Shown: positions 1 through 6,286, counted from the stretch's first letter. The stretch is DNA of 6,374 nt from DATMYQ01 sp035560935 (GCA_035560935.1 DATMYQ010000171.1:1-6374), one strand, 5' to 3'. Numbers and translations: made by a program. The notes: generated by a model from the sequence alone, not told the origin.

Positions 1-1138
1 GAAACAAAGAATCCTGGCAATCATCCTGATCTTCATTTTTTCTCTGGGCCTGAGCGCCTGCGGTCAGAAAAGTGCCGCCCCGGAGCCGGCCAAACCGGCA
101 CCGGCCAAAGCCGCCTATAAAATCGGCGTTATCACCCCCTCGTTGTCGGCCAGCGAGGATGAATTCCGCGGCGCGGAAAAAGTGGCCAAAAAATACCCGG
201 ATATGATCAAGCAAGTCGTGCTGCCGGAGAACTTCTCCAAAGAGCAGGAAACAGCCATTTCGCAAATTGTCAGCCTCGGCAACGATCCCGAAGTCAAGGC
301 GCTGGTCATCTGCGCCGGCTATTCCGGCATCTTGCCGGCAATCCAGAAAATCAAGGAAAAAAGACCGGAAATCAAGGTCGTCACGGCACCCATCTGGGAT
401 GACCCGAACCTGATGAGCAAATATGTCGACCTGGCGCTCGACACCGACTGGGTGGAGCGCGGTGTCACCATCCCCACCAAAGCACAAAAAATGGGCGCAA
501 AAACATTTATACACTATTCCTTCCCTACTCACATGGCCAAAGAGGCTCTGTCCAAACGTCGCGACAAAATGAAAGAAACCTGTGAGAAACTGGGGATGCA
601 GTTTGTTGAAGTGAGCACGCCGGATCCGCAAACCGGCGGTGGCCCCTCGGCCATGCTGCAGTTCCTACAGGAAGATATCCCGCGGCAAATTGCCAAGTAC
701 GGCAAAGACACCTGTATTTTTGGCACCAACTGTCCGATGCAGGATGTCATCATCGCCAAAGCGATGGAATTGGGCTTTATCATGGCGGAGCAATGTTGTC
801 CGACGCCGACGCAAGGCTTCCCGGCCGCAATGGGCCTGGAAATTAAGCCGGAAGACGCTGGTGATTTCACGAAAATCAATCAGCAAATCAAAGACAAAGC
901 CGCGAAAGCCAATATGACCGGCCGCCTCTCCACCTGGCCGGTTCCGGTGGGTGTATTTTTCCCGGAATTTGCGGTAGAAGTAGCCAAAGGCCTTGTGGAG
1001 GGATCCCTGACCAAGCCGACGGTGGAGCAATTGGCTCCGCTCGCCAAGAAAATCGCCGGCGTTGACGTCACTTTCCATAAAATGAAACCGGAATTGGACA
1101 ACTATTGGCTGATCATTATGGACTCCGTGATCTATTAA
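1..1138 (+). CDS. DUF3798-family ABC transporter substrate-binding lipoprotein (start codon cut by window edge)
   Basis: Probable extracytoplasmic binding protein of the importer encoded downstream, lipid-anchored to the membrane. The frame is open from base 2 and reads K-Q-R followed by a hydrophobic stretch and the lipobox L-S-A-C. Base 1 (g) fits the last base of an ATG just outside the window, which would give 379 residues with lipidation at Cys21. An Ala/Pro/Lys-rich linker (about residues 23-39) leads into the periplasmic-binding fold, which begins YKIGVITPS. Family hallmarks as I remember them are SEDEFRGAEKV, KEQETAISQIVSL, FGTNCPMQ (about 242) and QCCPTPTQGFPAAMG (about 265). The mature protein has six Cys besides the lipidated one, including an adjacent pair at about 266-267. 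A TTG at 143 is internal and would lose the signal peptide. The ATPase gene starts 19 nt downstream. The family assignment is from memory of the motifs; the ligand is unknown. Confidence 0.85.
   Translation, partial: KQRILAIILIFIFSLGLSACGQKSAAPEPAKPAPAKAAYKIGVITPSLSASEDEFRGAEKVAKKYPDMIKQVVLPENFSKEQETAISQIVSLGNDPEVKALVICAGYSGILPAIQKIKEKRPEIKVVTAPIWDDPNLMSKYVDLALDTDWVERGVTIPTKAQKMGAKTFIHYSFPTHMAKEALSKRRDKMKETCEKLGMQFVEVSTPDPQTGGGPSAMLQFLQEDIPRQIAKYGKDTCIFGTNCPMQDVIIAKAMELGFIMAEQCCPTPTQGFPAAMGLEIKPEDAGDFTKINQQIKDKAAKANMTGRLSTWPVPVGVFFPEFAVEVAKGLVEGSLTKPTVEQLAPLAKKIAGVDVTFHKMKPELDNYWLIIMDSVIY
59..61 (+). other. Lipidation cysteine codon (lipobox L-S-A-C)
   Basis: The TGC codon ends a type II signal peptide: basic K-Q-R, then about 14 hydrophobic residues, then L-S-A-C-G. 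Signal peptidase II would cut before this Cys. This supports a membrane-anchored binding protein, as expected in a Gram-positive-lineage importer. Confidence 0.8.
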
Positions 1139-1157
1139 AACGAACGGGACGACATTC

Positions 1158-2741
1158 ATGGAACCAACTTTACGTTTGCGGAACATCACCAAAAAATACG
1201 GCCGCCACATCGCGCTGCAAAACGTTGATCTTGACCTGTATCCCGGTGAAATCCACGGCTTGGTCGGAGAAAACGGCGCAGGAAAAAGCACGCTGCTGGG
1301 TATCCTGGCCGGCCAACCGGAAATCAGCCGCTCCGGCGGCTTTTCCGGTTCTGTTTGCTGGCAGGGCTGCCCGGTCACTTTTTCCTCACCGGCGGCTGCC
1401 GCCCGTTTGGGGATCGGAATGGTCAATCAGGATTTTGCGCTGCTGCCAACGCTGACCATCGCCGAAAACATTCGCGCCGGCCGCGAAAGCATCCTTCCCT
1501 GGAGCCGCCGACTGGGCCAGTGGCTGGCCTGCATCGACACGAGGCAGGACCTGAAACTCAGCGCGGCCGTACTCTCTCGTCTGCAGGTACGGGCTGATCC
1601 CGCCTGGATCACTGGCCGGTTGCCGGTCTCGCTGCGCCAGTTTGTGGAATTAGCTCGCGAAATCAGCAAATCCCAGTTGCAGTTATTGATTCTGGACGAG
1701 CCGACGGCGGCCCTGACCCCCAGCGACGCCACCCATTTGCTGTCGGTGCTGGCGGAAATTGCCGCGGATGGTGTAGCCGTTTTGCTGGTATCCCACCGTC
1801 TGGAGGAAATCACCGCCTGCTGCCGCCGCGTAACCGTGCTGCGCAACGGCCGCACGGTGGCCCGTTATGCTCACGGCGAACTGAATCTGCGGCAGATTGC
1901 CGCCAGCATGCTGGGCCGCCTCACCGTGGAAAGCCGCCGCCGTCCCAGCCGGGCAAGCGCCGAAACCCTGCTCGACGTGAGCAATTTTTCGGTCAATATG
2001 TCCGGAGACACGTTGCACAACCTTACTTTTCGCCTGCAGCGCGGTGAAATTCTCGGAATCACCAGTCTGCCCGGCCACGGTCGTTCCGCGGTTGGCAATG
2101 GCATGCTGGGTCTGTTTCCGTCAAGCGGTGAACTGAAATTCGACGGCGCCACGCTGACCCCCTGGAGCAACGGCGCCCCGAACACGGCGGCGATGTTAGC
2201 CGCCGGGATCTGCCTGGTGCCGGATGACCGGCGCCAATCCGGCTTGTTACTGCAGCGCTCCATTGAAGAAAATATTACCTTTGCCGCCGTGCAGCAGGGA
2301 AAATTTCTTCAGCCGCGCCTCCCCAAATGGTTAGGCTGGCTTTCACACCGCCAGACCGCTGCCTGCGCCACTGCGTTTGTCAGGCAGCTGGATATTCGCT
2401 GCCGGGACATCCATCAGCCGGTCCGGGAACTAAGCGGTGGCAATCAGCAAAAAGTTTGCCTGGCTCAAGCCCTGGCCCTTGGCCCTCGCGTTCTGTTTCT
2501 CCATGAGCCCACCCGCGGCGTCGATATCGGCGCCAAAGAAATGCTTTTGCAGGCTTTGCTGAACCTGAACGAAGACCAGGGTATCACGTTGGTGGTGGCA
2601 TCCGGAGAACTGGCCGAACTGAAGCGGATCTGCGACCGGATTCTCGTCCTGTACGAAGGGCGAATATCCGCCATCCTGCCGCCGGATTGTCCGGAACCAC
2701 AGCTGGCGCTTGCACTGGCAGGAAAAGGAGAATCATTCTGA
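1158..2741 (+). CDS. Double-domain ABC importer ATPase (sugar/nucleoside RbsA/MglA/YufO type)
   Basis: Cytoplasmic energy-coupling subunit of 527 residues, the usual size for fused two-domain ATPases of ribose/galactose/nucleoside-type importers. Domain 1 (about 1-260) has Walker A GENGAGKST (37-45), Q-loop Gln91, a weak signature (PVSLRQFVELARE, about 156-168), Walker B LLILDEP (Asp180, Glu181) and H-loop His213. Domain 2 (about 268-527) has a Walker A without lysine (LPGHGRS, 304-310), a full LSGGNQQK signature (425-432), a Walker B whose Asp is replaced by His449 (LFLHEPTRGVD) and Ser482-Gly483 in place of the switch His. Combining domain 1 Walker A/B with the domain 2 signature gives one competent ATP site; the other is degenerate. 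The ATG at 1158 has only a weak Shine-Dalgarno (GGGACG). The stop overlaps the next start by 1 nt. The ATPase identity is certain; the substrate is not. Confidence 0.95.
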   Translation: MEPTLRLRNITKKYGRHIALQNVDLDLYPGEIHGLVGENGAGKSTLLGILAGQPEISRSGGFSGSVCWQGCPVTFSSPAAAARLGIGMVNQDFALLPTLTIAENIRAGRESILPWSRRLGQWLACIDTRQDLKLSAAVLSRLQVRADPAWITGRLPVSLRQFVELAREISKSQLQLLILDEPTAALTPSDATHLLSVLAEIAADGVAVLLVSHRLEEITACCRRVTVLRNGRTVARYAHGELNLRQIAASMLGRLTVESRRRPSRASAETLLDVSNFSVNMSGDTLHNLTFRLQRGEILGITSLPGHGRSAVGNGMLGLFPSSGELKFDGATLTPWSNGAPNTAAMLAAGICLVPDDRRQSGLLLQRSIEENITFAAVQQGKFLQPRLPKWLGWLSHRQTAACATAFVRQLDIRCRDIHQPVRELSGGNQQKVCLAQALALGPRVLFLHEPTRGVDIGAKEMLLQALLNLNEDQGITLVVASGELAELKRICDRILVLYEGRISAILPPDCPEPQLALALAGKGESF

Positions 2742-3775
2742 TGCACCATTTGCGTCAACATATCCCCCAGTGCATCATCAGCCTCTTTTTGCTGCTATTG
2801 ATCCTGTTGGCGCACTCCGTCGGACTGCCGGTTGCCGCCTTGCTCAGCGATGCGCTGGTCCGTCTGGGCATGAATGGTGTTCTGACGCTGGCCATGCTGC
2901 CCATGGTGCGGGCCGGCGCCGGTCTCAATTTCGGTCTGCCCTTCGGTATCATCGCCGGCCTGCTGGGCATGACTCTGGCGGTAAACTTCCGCTTCACCGG
3001 CCTGTACGGCTTCGCCGGCGCGCTGCTATTGTCCCTCCCCTTTGCCATGCTGCTGGGCTGGCTTTATGCCCGCCTGCTCAACCGGGTCAGGGGCCGGGAA
3101 GAAATCGCCGGTATTTTTGCCGGCTTTTCCCTGATATTCGTGATGAATTTTTTCTGGTCTGTTGCCCCCTTTACCAACCCGGCCATGCTATGGCCGATCG
3201 GTGGTCAGGGACTGCGGCCGACGGTGAATCTGCAGCCCTATTTTGGAAAATCCCTCAACAAATTGCTGCTGGTTACCGGCGATGGCTGGCAATTGCCGCT
3301 GGGACTGCTGGCCGCTTTTTTCCTGCTTTGCGCTGTCGTCCATTGTTTCTTTCGCCTGCGTCTGGGTCGGGCCATGATTGCCGTCGGCGACAACGAGGAC
3401 TTTGCCCGCCTGGCCGGCGTGAACATCCAACGGACGCGCACCGTCGCTATTATGTTGTCCACTGTCCTTGCGGCCCTGGGCATCTGTTTCTACGCGCAAA
3501 GCTACGGTTTTCTGGAACTGTACGACGCACCCCTGCTGCTGGCCTTTCCCGCTGCGTCATCGTTGCTGCTGGGTGGTTACGCCGGCGCCGGCGGCTCAGT
3601 CGGGCAGGTGGTTCTCGGCACGCTGCTGTTTCAGACCCTCTATGTTTTCACCGGTCCCCTCGCCAATGAACTGCTGGCGCCGCAGGTTTCCGAAATCCTG
3701 CGTAGCCTGATCACTAACAGCGTGATTCTCTATTCGCTCTTTTACGAAGGGAGGCGGCGGCGTGCCGGAAAATAA
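2741..3775 (+). CDS. ABC importer permease 1 (BPD_transp_2 / sugar-branched-chain type)
   Basis: Integral membrane permease of 344 residues in the ribose/branched-chain amino acid permease superfamily. The protein is very hydrophobic, with clear segments at about 9-37, 44-80, 88-113, 121-142, 185-203, 236-254, 263-281 and 286-305, ending in a basic GRRRRAGK tail. The cytoplasmic coupling loop (about 208-233: LGRAMIAVGDNED, then LAGVNIQRTR) is the family's ATPase-contact motif. It shares GLNF (61-64) and RGREEIAG (117-124) with the next permease, so the two are paralogues. I chose the ATG at 2741 because AGGAG lies at 2726-2730, 10 nt upstream, and the start overlaps the ATPase stop (TGATG), which points to translational coupling. 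An in-frame ATG at 2687 lies inside the ATPase gene and is unlikely. The family is clear; the substrate is unknown. Confidence 0.92.
   Translation: MHHLRQHIPQCIISLFLLLLILLAHSVGLPVAALLSDALVRLGMNGVLTLAMLPMVRAGAGLNFGLPFGIIAGLLGMTLAVNFRFTGLYGFAGALLLSLPFAMLLGWLYARLLNRVRGREEIAGIFAGFSLIFVMNFFWSVAPFTNPAMLWPIGGQGLRPTVNLQPYFGKSLNKLLLVTGDGWQLPLGLLAAFFLLCAVVHCFFRLRLGRAMIAVGDNEDFARLAGVNIQRTRTVAIMLSTVLAALGICFYAQSYGFLELYDAPLLLAFPAASSLLLGGYAGAGGSVGQVVLGTLLFQTLYVFTGPLANELLAPQVSEILRSLITNSVILYSLFYEGRRRRAGK
3745..3753 (+). promoter_or_regulatory. Strong ribosome binding site deciding a GTG start
   Basis: GAAGGGAGG, close to the AAGGAGG consensus, lies inside the end of permease 1 and 8 nt before GTG at 3762. 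It fixes the start of permease 2 and creates a 14-nt gene overlap. Confidence 0.8.
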
Positions 3776-4817
3776 AAGAATCTGCCTGCTATTTTCCGTA
3801 TTGTTTTTGTTCGGCTGGCAGGTCTCGGAAATGAGCCTGACCTTCATCATCAACGAGGTCATCATCCGGTTTGTCCGGGACGGAATCCTTGCGGCCGCAC
3901 TGATTCTGCCCATTCTGGCCGGTATGGGCCTGAACTTCGCGATCACCATCGGCGCCATCTGCGCGCAGATCGGCTTTCTGCTGGTGCTGGACCGTCAAAT
4001 CGGCGGCTATTCCGGTTTATTGCTGGCCACGGTCACCGCGCTGGCACTGGCGGTGGCCGCCGGCCTGCTGATCGGCTGGTGCCTCAACCAACTGCGCGGC
4101 AAGGAAATGATCGCCACCATGATGATCGGTTTTATCGGAACGGCGCTCTATCAATTGGTGTTTATGGCTGGCTTCGGCACCGTCATTACGCCCCACAATC
4201 CGGAAATGATTCTGTCCCGCGGTGTTGGCATCCGGAACCTGGTCGATCTGGCTCCGTTCCGCAACCTGGTGGAATCCATCTGGCTGATCGATCTGGGGCC
4301 GGTCCAGCTGCCATTGTTCATGATCCTGCTCGTGCTCTTCACCTGCGCCCTGATCAGCTATCTGACCCGAACCCGGCTGGGACGCCAGATGCGCATCGTC
4401 GGCGAAGACCCGGACAAGGCGGCTTTGCTGGGCATTTCACCGGACAAAATCCGGTTGTTGGCCTTTTTGCTGTCCACCGTCGTCGCCAGTTTCGGTCAGA
4501 TCATCTTTCTCCAAAACATTGGCATGATCAACGTGTACACTGCCCACCTCAACAGCGACATCTTTGCCGCAGCCGCGCTGCTGGCGGGCGGCGCTACCCT
4601 CCGCCGGGCCGGTATCCACAACGTACTGCTGGGGATTCTCCTGTTCCACGGGCTGTTTATCGTCTCGCCGCAAGCAGGCCAGAAGCTGTTCGGCAACGCG
4701 GCGCTCGGCGAATATTTCCGTAGTTTCGTCGCCTACGGCACTATCGCGGCGGCGCTGCTGCTTAATATTCGCCATGCGGAGAAACAGCAACAGCCCACAG
4801 AAAAAACTCAACCGTAA
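3762..4817 (+). CDS. ABC importer permease 2 (BPD_transp_2 / sugar-branched-chain type)
   Basis: Second integral membrane permease, 351 residues, expected to pair with permease 1 as a heterodimer in the membrane. Hydrophobic segments lie at about 7-20, 41-76, 83-107, 116-136, 182-200, 231-252, 266-278 and 286-301, with another at 322-335. The coupling loop (about 206-231: LGRQMRIVGEDPDKAALLGISPDKIR, in two parts LGRQMRIVGEDPD and KAALLGISPDKIR) matches the position and pattern of permease 1, as do GLNF (56-59) and RGKEMIA (112-118). The GTG start follows a strong Shine-Dalgarno and overlaps permease 1 by 14 nt. The tail is hydrophilic and Gln/Lys-rich (EKQQQPTEKTQP). It is the last gene of the operon, with a terminator stem starting immediately after the stop codon. 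Confident for family; substrate unknown. Confidence 0.92.
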   Translation: MPENKRICLLFSVLFLFGWQVSEMSLTFIINEVIIRFVRDGILAAALILPILAGMGLNFAITIGAICAQIGFLLVLDRQIGGYSGLLLATVTALALAVAAGLLIGWCLNQLRGKEMIATMMIGFIGTALYQLVFMAGFGTVITPHNPEMILSRGVGIRNLVDLAPFRNLVESIWLIDLGPVQLPLFMILLVLFTCALISYLTRTRLGRQMRIVGEDPDKAALLGISPDKIRLLAFLLSTVVASFGQIIFLQNIGMINVYTAHLNSDIFAAAALLAGGATLRRAGIHNVLLGILLFHGLFIVSPQAGQKLFGNAALGEYFRSFVAYGTIAAALLLNIRHAEKQQQPTEKTQP

Positions 4818-4853
4818 AAAAAGCCTCACTCCTCCGGGGAGCTGAGGCTTTTT
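4818..4853. terminator. Bidirectional intrinsic terminator between convergent genes
   Basis: Perfect 11-bp inverted repeat AAAAAGCCTCA (4818-4828) and TGAGGCTTTTT (4843-4853), with an inner CTCC/GGAG stem (4829-4832 with 4838-4841). A-tracts on one side and T-tracts on the other mean it works in both directions. It ends the importer operon on the plus strand and the 168-residue gene on the minus strand, whose stop codon lies 41 nt away. Confidence 0.9.
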
Positions 4854-4893
4854 GCTTGATTGGGGACCGGTTCCCTCCCCCGGCTCGTCCGGT

Positions 4894-5400
4894 TCATGCC
4901 CTTAGCCGGACCCGGTCGAAATAAGCCGCCTCCTCCCGGGGCAGGCGGCATTGCTGGTGTTTGATATCTTCCAGGTAGTCACAAAGCGCCAGGAACTCTC
5001 TGATATCGGTAATCTTTTGAAAATCCCGCAGGTCAAAGATCAGTTCCGAGTATTTGTGCCGGATAAATTCCATGTCGTAAAGCTCGCATTCAACAAACCC
5101 CTCACGCCAGTTATGGATGCAAGGAATAAAATCCTGCCAATTGCGTTCGAAATATTTTACCTTGGCAAAGCATAGCTGATAGATATAAAAAACAATTCTA
5201 ACAACCGAGGATTTTTTAGCAAATTTGTGACTGAAAAACACTTTTTGCGGATACTTTCCTTTCGGGCGTTCCCAAAACAAATCAGCGTTGCTTTGCAGGC
5301 CATATTTGGCAATCACTTTTTGCGTCTGCTCGTCCAGTTCTTCCAGCAGAAGCCGATCACGCACCTCACCGCCCTGTTTTTTCAAACCCTGATAATCCAT
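4894..5400 (-). CDS. Hypothetical protein, 168 residues, unrecognised
   Basis: I do not recognise this protein. It has no signal peptide and no clear membrane segment, so it is probably cytoplasmic. It is rich in charged and aromatic residues. A basic first half (RPKGKYPQK at 45-53, HKFAKK at 58-63) is followed by a hydrophobic patch VVRIVFYIYQLCF (66-78), which could be a buried helix, and by an acidic, likely helical C-terminal part (about 105-160). There are five Cys (77, 94, 105, 140, 151) without a metal-binding spacing. The ATG at 5400 is forced, because an in-frame TAA lies one codon upstream; the Shine-Dalgarno is GGGGG (5408-5412), 7 nt away. The tRNA terminator lies 49 nt upstream and I see no convincing promoter between. 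Reading-frame length, start context and convergent terminator favour a real gene; the opposite-strand frames here look like shadows. Confidence 0.72.
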   Translation of the reverse strand: MDYQGLKKQGGEVRDRLLLEELDEQTQKVIAKYGLQSNADLFWERPKGKYPQKVFFSHKFAKKSSVVRIVFYIYQLCFAKVKYFERNWQDFIPCIHNWREGFVECELYDMEFIRHKYSELIFDLRDFQKITDIREFLALCDYLEDIKHQQCRLPREEAAYFDRVRLRA

Positions 5401-5448
5401 GGATTAACCCCCTATCCGCTCCTGCCCGAACCACGCGCTTCCGAGTAC

Positions 5449-5479
5449 AAAAAAAGCTCCTATATTTCCGTATAGAAGC
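5449..5479 (-). terminator. Intrinsic terminator of the tRNA-Lys transcript
   Basis: On the minus strand, GCTTCTATA pairs with TATAGGAGC (9 bp, one G-U) around a six-base loop CGGAAA, followed directly by seven T. It begins 10 nt after the tRNA CCA end and separates the tRNA from the downstream 168-residue gene. Confidence 0.9.
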
Positions 5480-5488
5480 AATATGGTT

Positions 5489-5564
<76 letters not shown>

Positions 5565-5575
5565 CTCATGACAAA

Positions 5576-5594
5576 TAGCAGCCTGATGCTGCCA
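5576..5594 (-). other. Small hairpin in the tRNA-Lys 5' leader
   Basis: On the minus strand, TGGCAGC pairs with GCTGCTA (7 bp, one G-U) around loop ATCAG, ending 11 nt before the mature tRNA. It may help leader processing or simply isolate the tRNA fold; the role is inferred. Confidence 0.4.
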
Positions 5595-5659
5595 GCTACT
5601 GAGCAACACACGTCCCGCCCATTTTTTATATATAGATTTTATGTATCAATCGCATTTAT

Positions 5660-5688
5660 ATTATATATATCAAGTGTCATGTTGTCAA
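5660..5688 (-). promoter_or_regulatory. Perfect consensus sigma-A/sigma-70 promoter for tRNA-Lys
   Basis: On the minus strand, TTGACA (5683-5688), a 17-nt spacer, then TATAAT (5660-5665): every base matches consensus. The start site is expected near 5653, giving a leader of about 90 nt before the tRNA. The flanks are very AT-rich. It is the only strong promoter upstream of the tRNA. The rest of 5689-5773 holds no feature I can support. Confidence 0.88.
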
Positions 5689-5773
5689 TTATTATCCGCT
5701 CCGCGCGTTGCCATTTTCGCCGATGCTCCACAGCTTCCGCCCCTCGACCTTACATCGAATCGCTAAACATGGC

Positions 5774-5814
5774 AAAAGGCTAAAGCGATTGCTATGGGCA
5801 ACGGCTTTAGCCTT
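5774..5814 (-). terminator. Long hairpin terminator after the small phage-type gene
   Basis: Perfect 11-bp inverted repeat AAGGCTAAAGC / GCTTTAGCCTT (5776-5786 and 5804-5814), with a second inner stem GTTGC/GCAAT (one G-U) and loop CCATA. On the minus strand the stem runs into CCTTTTG, a short T-tract. It lies 27 nt after the stop of the small gene and upstream of the tRNA promoter. Loop-side symmetry would also allow weak plus-strand stopping. Confidence 0.8.
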
Positions 5815-5841
5815 CAGTACCTCTGATCAACCAAGGAAAAA

Positions 5842-6084
5842 TCAACCAATAATAACGACGCGAAATATGGCGTTGGCCGGCGGTTCCTGACAAGCGACCT
5901 TCACGCTGTTATCGCCAGTTACTGTACAACCGGTGAAGATTTCTTCACCGGTTTCATTGTGGAACATCGTGACAATAACATCTTTTGTTTCCAAACCATG
6001 GACAATTTCAAATTCCGTTTCTTGACCATCGCCAATGTTTGTAACGAATTTACGCACCGGATTTTGTGACAACATCAACATCAT
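5842..6084 (-). CDS. Small protein resembling a phage tail/structural C-terminal beta domain
   Basis: 80 residues from the first ATG, or 77 from ATG at 6073-6075. The pattern IGDG-x2-TEFEIVHGL-x-TKDVIV, then TGEE, then DNSVKV, then P-x-NAIFRVVIIG is what I know from the C-terminal beta-sandwich of many phage tail-fibre, capsid or decoration-like proteins, where HNLGTKDV and a final RVVIIG recur. Here the domain stands alone. There is no signal peptide or membrane segment; two Cys (53, 65). Start choice: GAAAGGG (6085-6091) touches the first ATG but sits 9 nt from the ATG at 6075, so the 77-residue form is best served; the earlier ATGs could be used by coupling to the upstream mini-frame. It has its own promoter region and terminator, and no other phage gene is in the window. 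Function is unknown; the domain call is from memory. Confidence 0.7.
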   Translation of the reverse strand: MMLMLSQNPVRKFVTNIGDGQETEFEIVHGLETKDVIVTMFHNETGEEIFTGCTVTGDNSVKVACQEPPANAIFRVVIIG

Positions 6085-6104
6085 CCCTTTCTTTTTTTGA
6101 ACAT
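6081..6104 (-). CDS. Possible seven-codon leader peptide (M-F-K-K-R-K-G)
   Basis: On the minus strand, ATG at 6102-6104 reads M-F-K-K-R-K-G then TGA. It is preceded by GGCGGAG with a 6-nt gap, a better ribosome binding site than that of the main gene. Its TGA overlaps the first two ATG codons of the phage-type gene (ATGATG). It could couple or regulate translation of the next frame, but such a short frame may also be chance. Confidence 0.3.
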   Translation of the reverse strand: MFKKRKG

Positions 6105-6109
6105 CGCTT

Positions 6110-6149
6110 ACTCCGCCAAAGGCAAGTGTTTATCAAATTTAAACGGAGT
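6110..6149 (-). promoter_or_regulatory. Structured leader element with sequestered ribosome binding site
   Basis: On the minus strand, ACTCCG (6144-6149) can pair with CGGAGT (6110-6115). Between them lie two smaller possible hairpins: GTTTA/TAAAC, and GCC ttt GGC. The GGAG in the 3' arm is the Shine-Dalgarno of the seven-codon frame, so the fold would hide it. The pairing is seen in the sequence; a regulatory role is inference. It does not match a riboswitch class that I recognise. Confidence 0.35.
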
Positions 6150-6233
6150 GGAAAACTGATGGTTAATCCCGTTTTACACAATGACTGAATGAGCTTCCAA
6201 CAAAATCAGCATTGCTGTAACGAGCCCCAGTTA

Positions 6234-6262
6234 ATTATAGCATAAGCCTTGCGGGATTAAAA
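6234..6262 (-). promoter_or_regulatory. Extended -10 promoter for the small phage-type gene
   Basis: On the minus strand, TGCTATAAT (6234-6242) is a perfect extended -10. The -35 (TTTTAA, 6257-6262, 17-nt spacer) is poor and lies in the T-tract of the preceding terminator. The start is expected near 6227, giving a leader of about 145-150 nt. The leader also has a small CAGC-aat-GCTG hairpin (6207-6217) and otherwise nothing I can name. Confidence 0.6.
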
Positions 6263-6286
6263 AAGCGCTATGGAAAATTATGCGCT
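6259..6286 (-). terminator. Probable intrinsic terminator of an upstream minus-strand transcript
   Basis: On the minus strand, AGCGC (6282-6286) pairs with GCGCT (6264-6268), followed by a run of six T. The stem is short but all GC except one pair. It overlaps the stop of the 26-codon frame and lies just before the next promoter, as an operon end would. Confidence 0.5.

Noticed and set aside
665..1426. Minus-strand frame of 253 codons across the binding protein and ATPase genes
   Set aside because: It spans two real plus-strand genes and their junction, carries no recognisable domain and fits an antisense shadow.
2710..3669. Long plus-strand frame inside permease 1
   Set aside because: It is a +1/-1 shadow of the permease: composition is Arg/Pro/His-rich as expected from GC-rich DNA read out of frame, while the permease frame has clear membrane segments and family motifs.
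4079..4723. Plus-strand frame of 214 codons inside permease 2
   Set aside because: Arg/Pro/His-rich shadow of the permease gene with no motif and no ribosome binding site.
4862..4874. Near-palindrome GGGACCGGTTCCC downstream of the terminator
   Set aside because: Only a short GGGA/TCCC-type repeat without half-site spacing or nearby promoter; likely chance in a short convergent spacer.
4951..5475. Plus-strand frames opposite the 168-residue gene
   Set aside because: They are broken into short pieces, lack ribosome sites and the second runs into the tRNA terminator; the minus-strand frame is continuous and better placed.
5568..5890. Two short plus-strand frames over the tRNA promoter and hairpin terminator
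   Set aside because: They cover the consensus promoter and the inverted repeat on the other strand, and have no ribosome site; chance frames.
6085..6227. Known riboswitch or T-box leader
   Set aside because: The leader has inverted repeats but no T-box bulge sequence and no conserved core that I recognise; T-box would also need an antiterminator/terminator pair before the gene.
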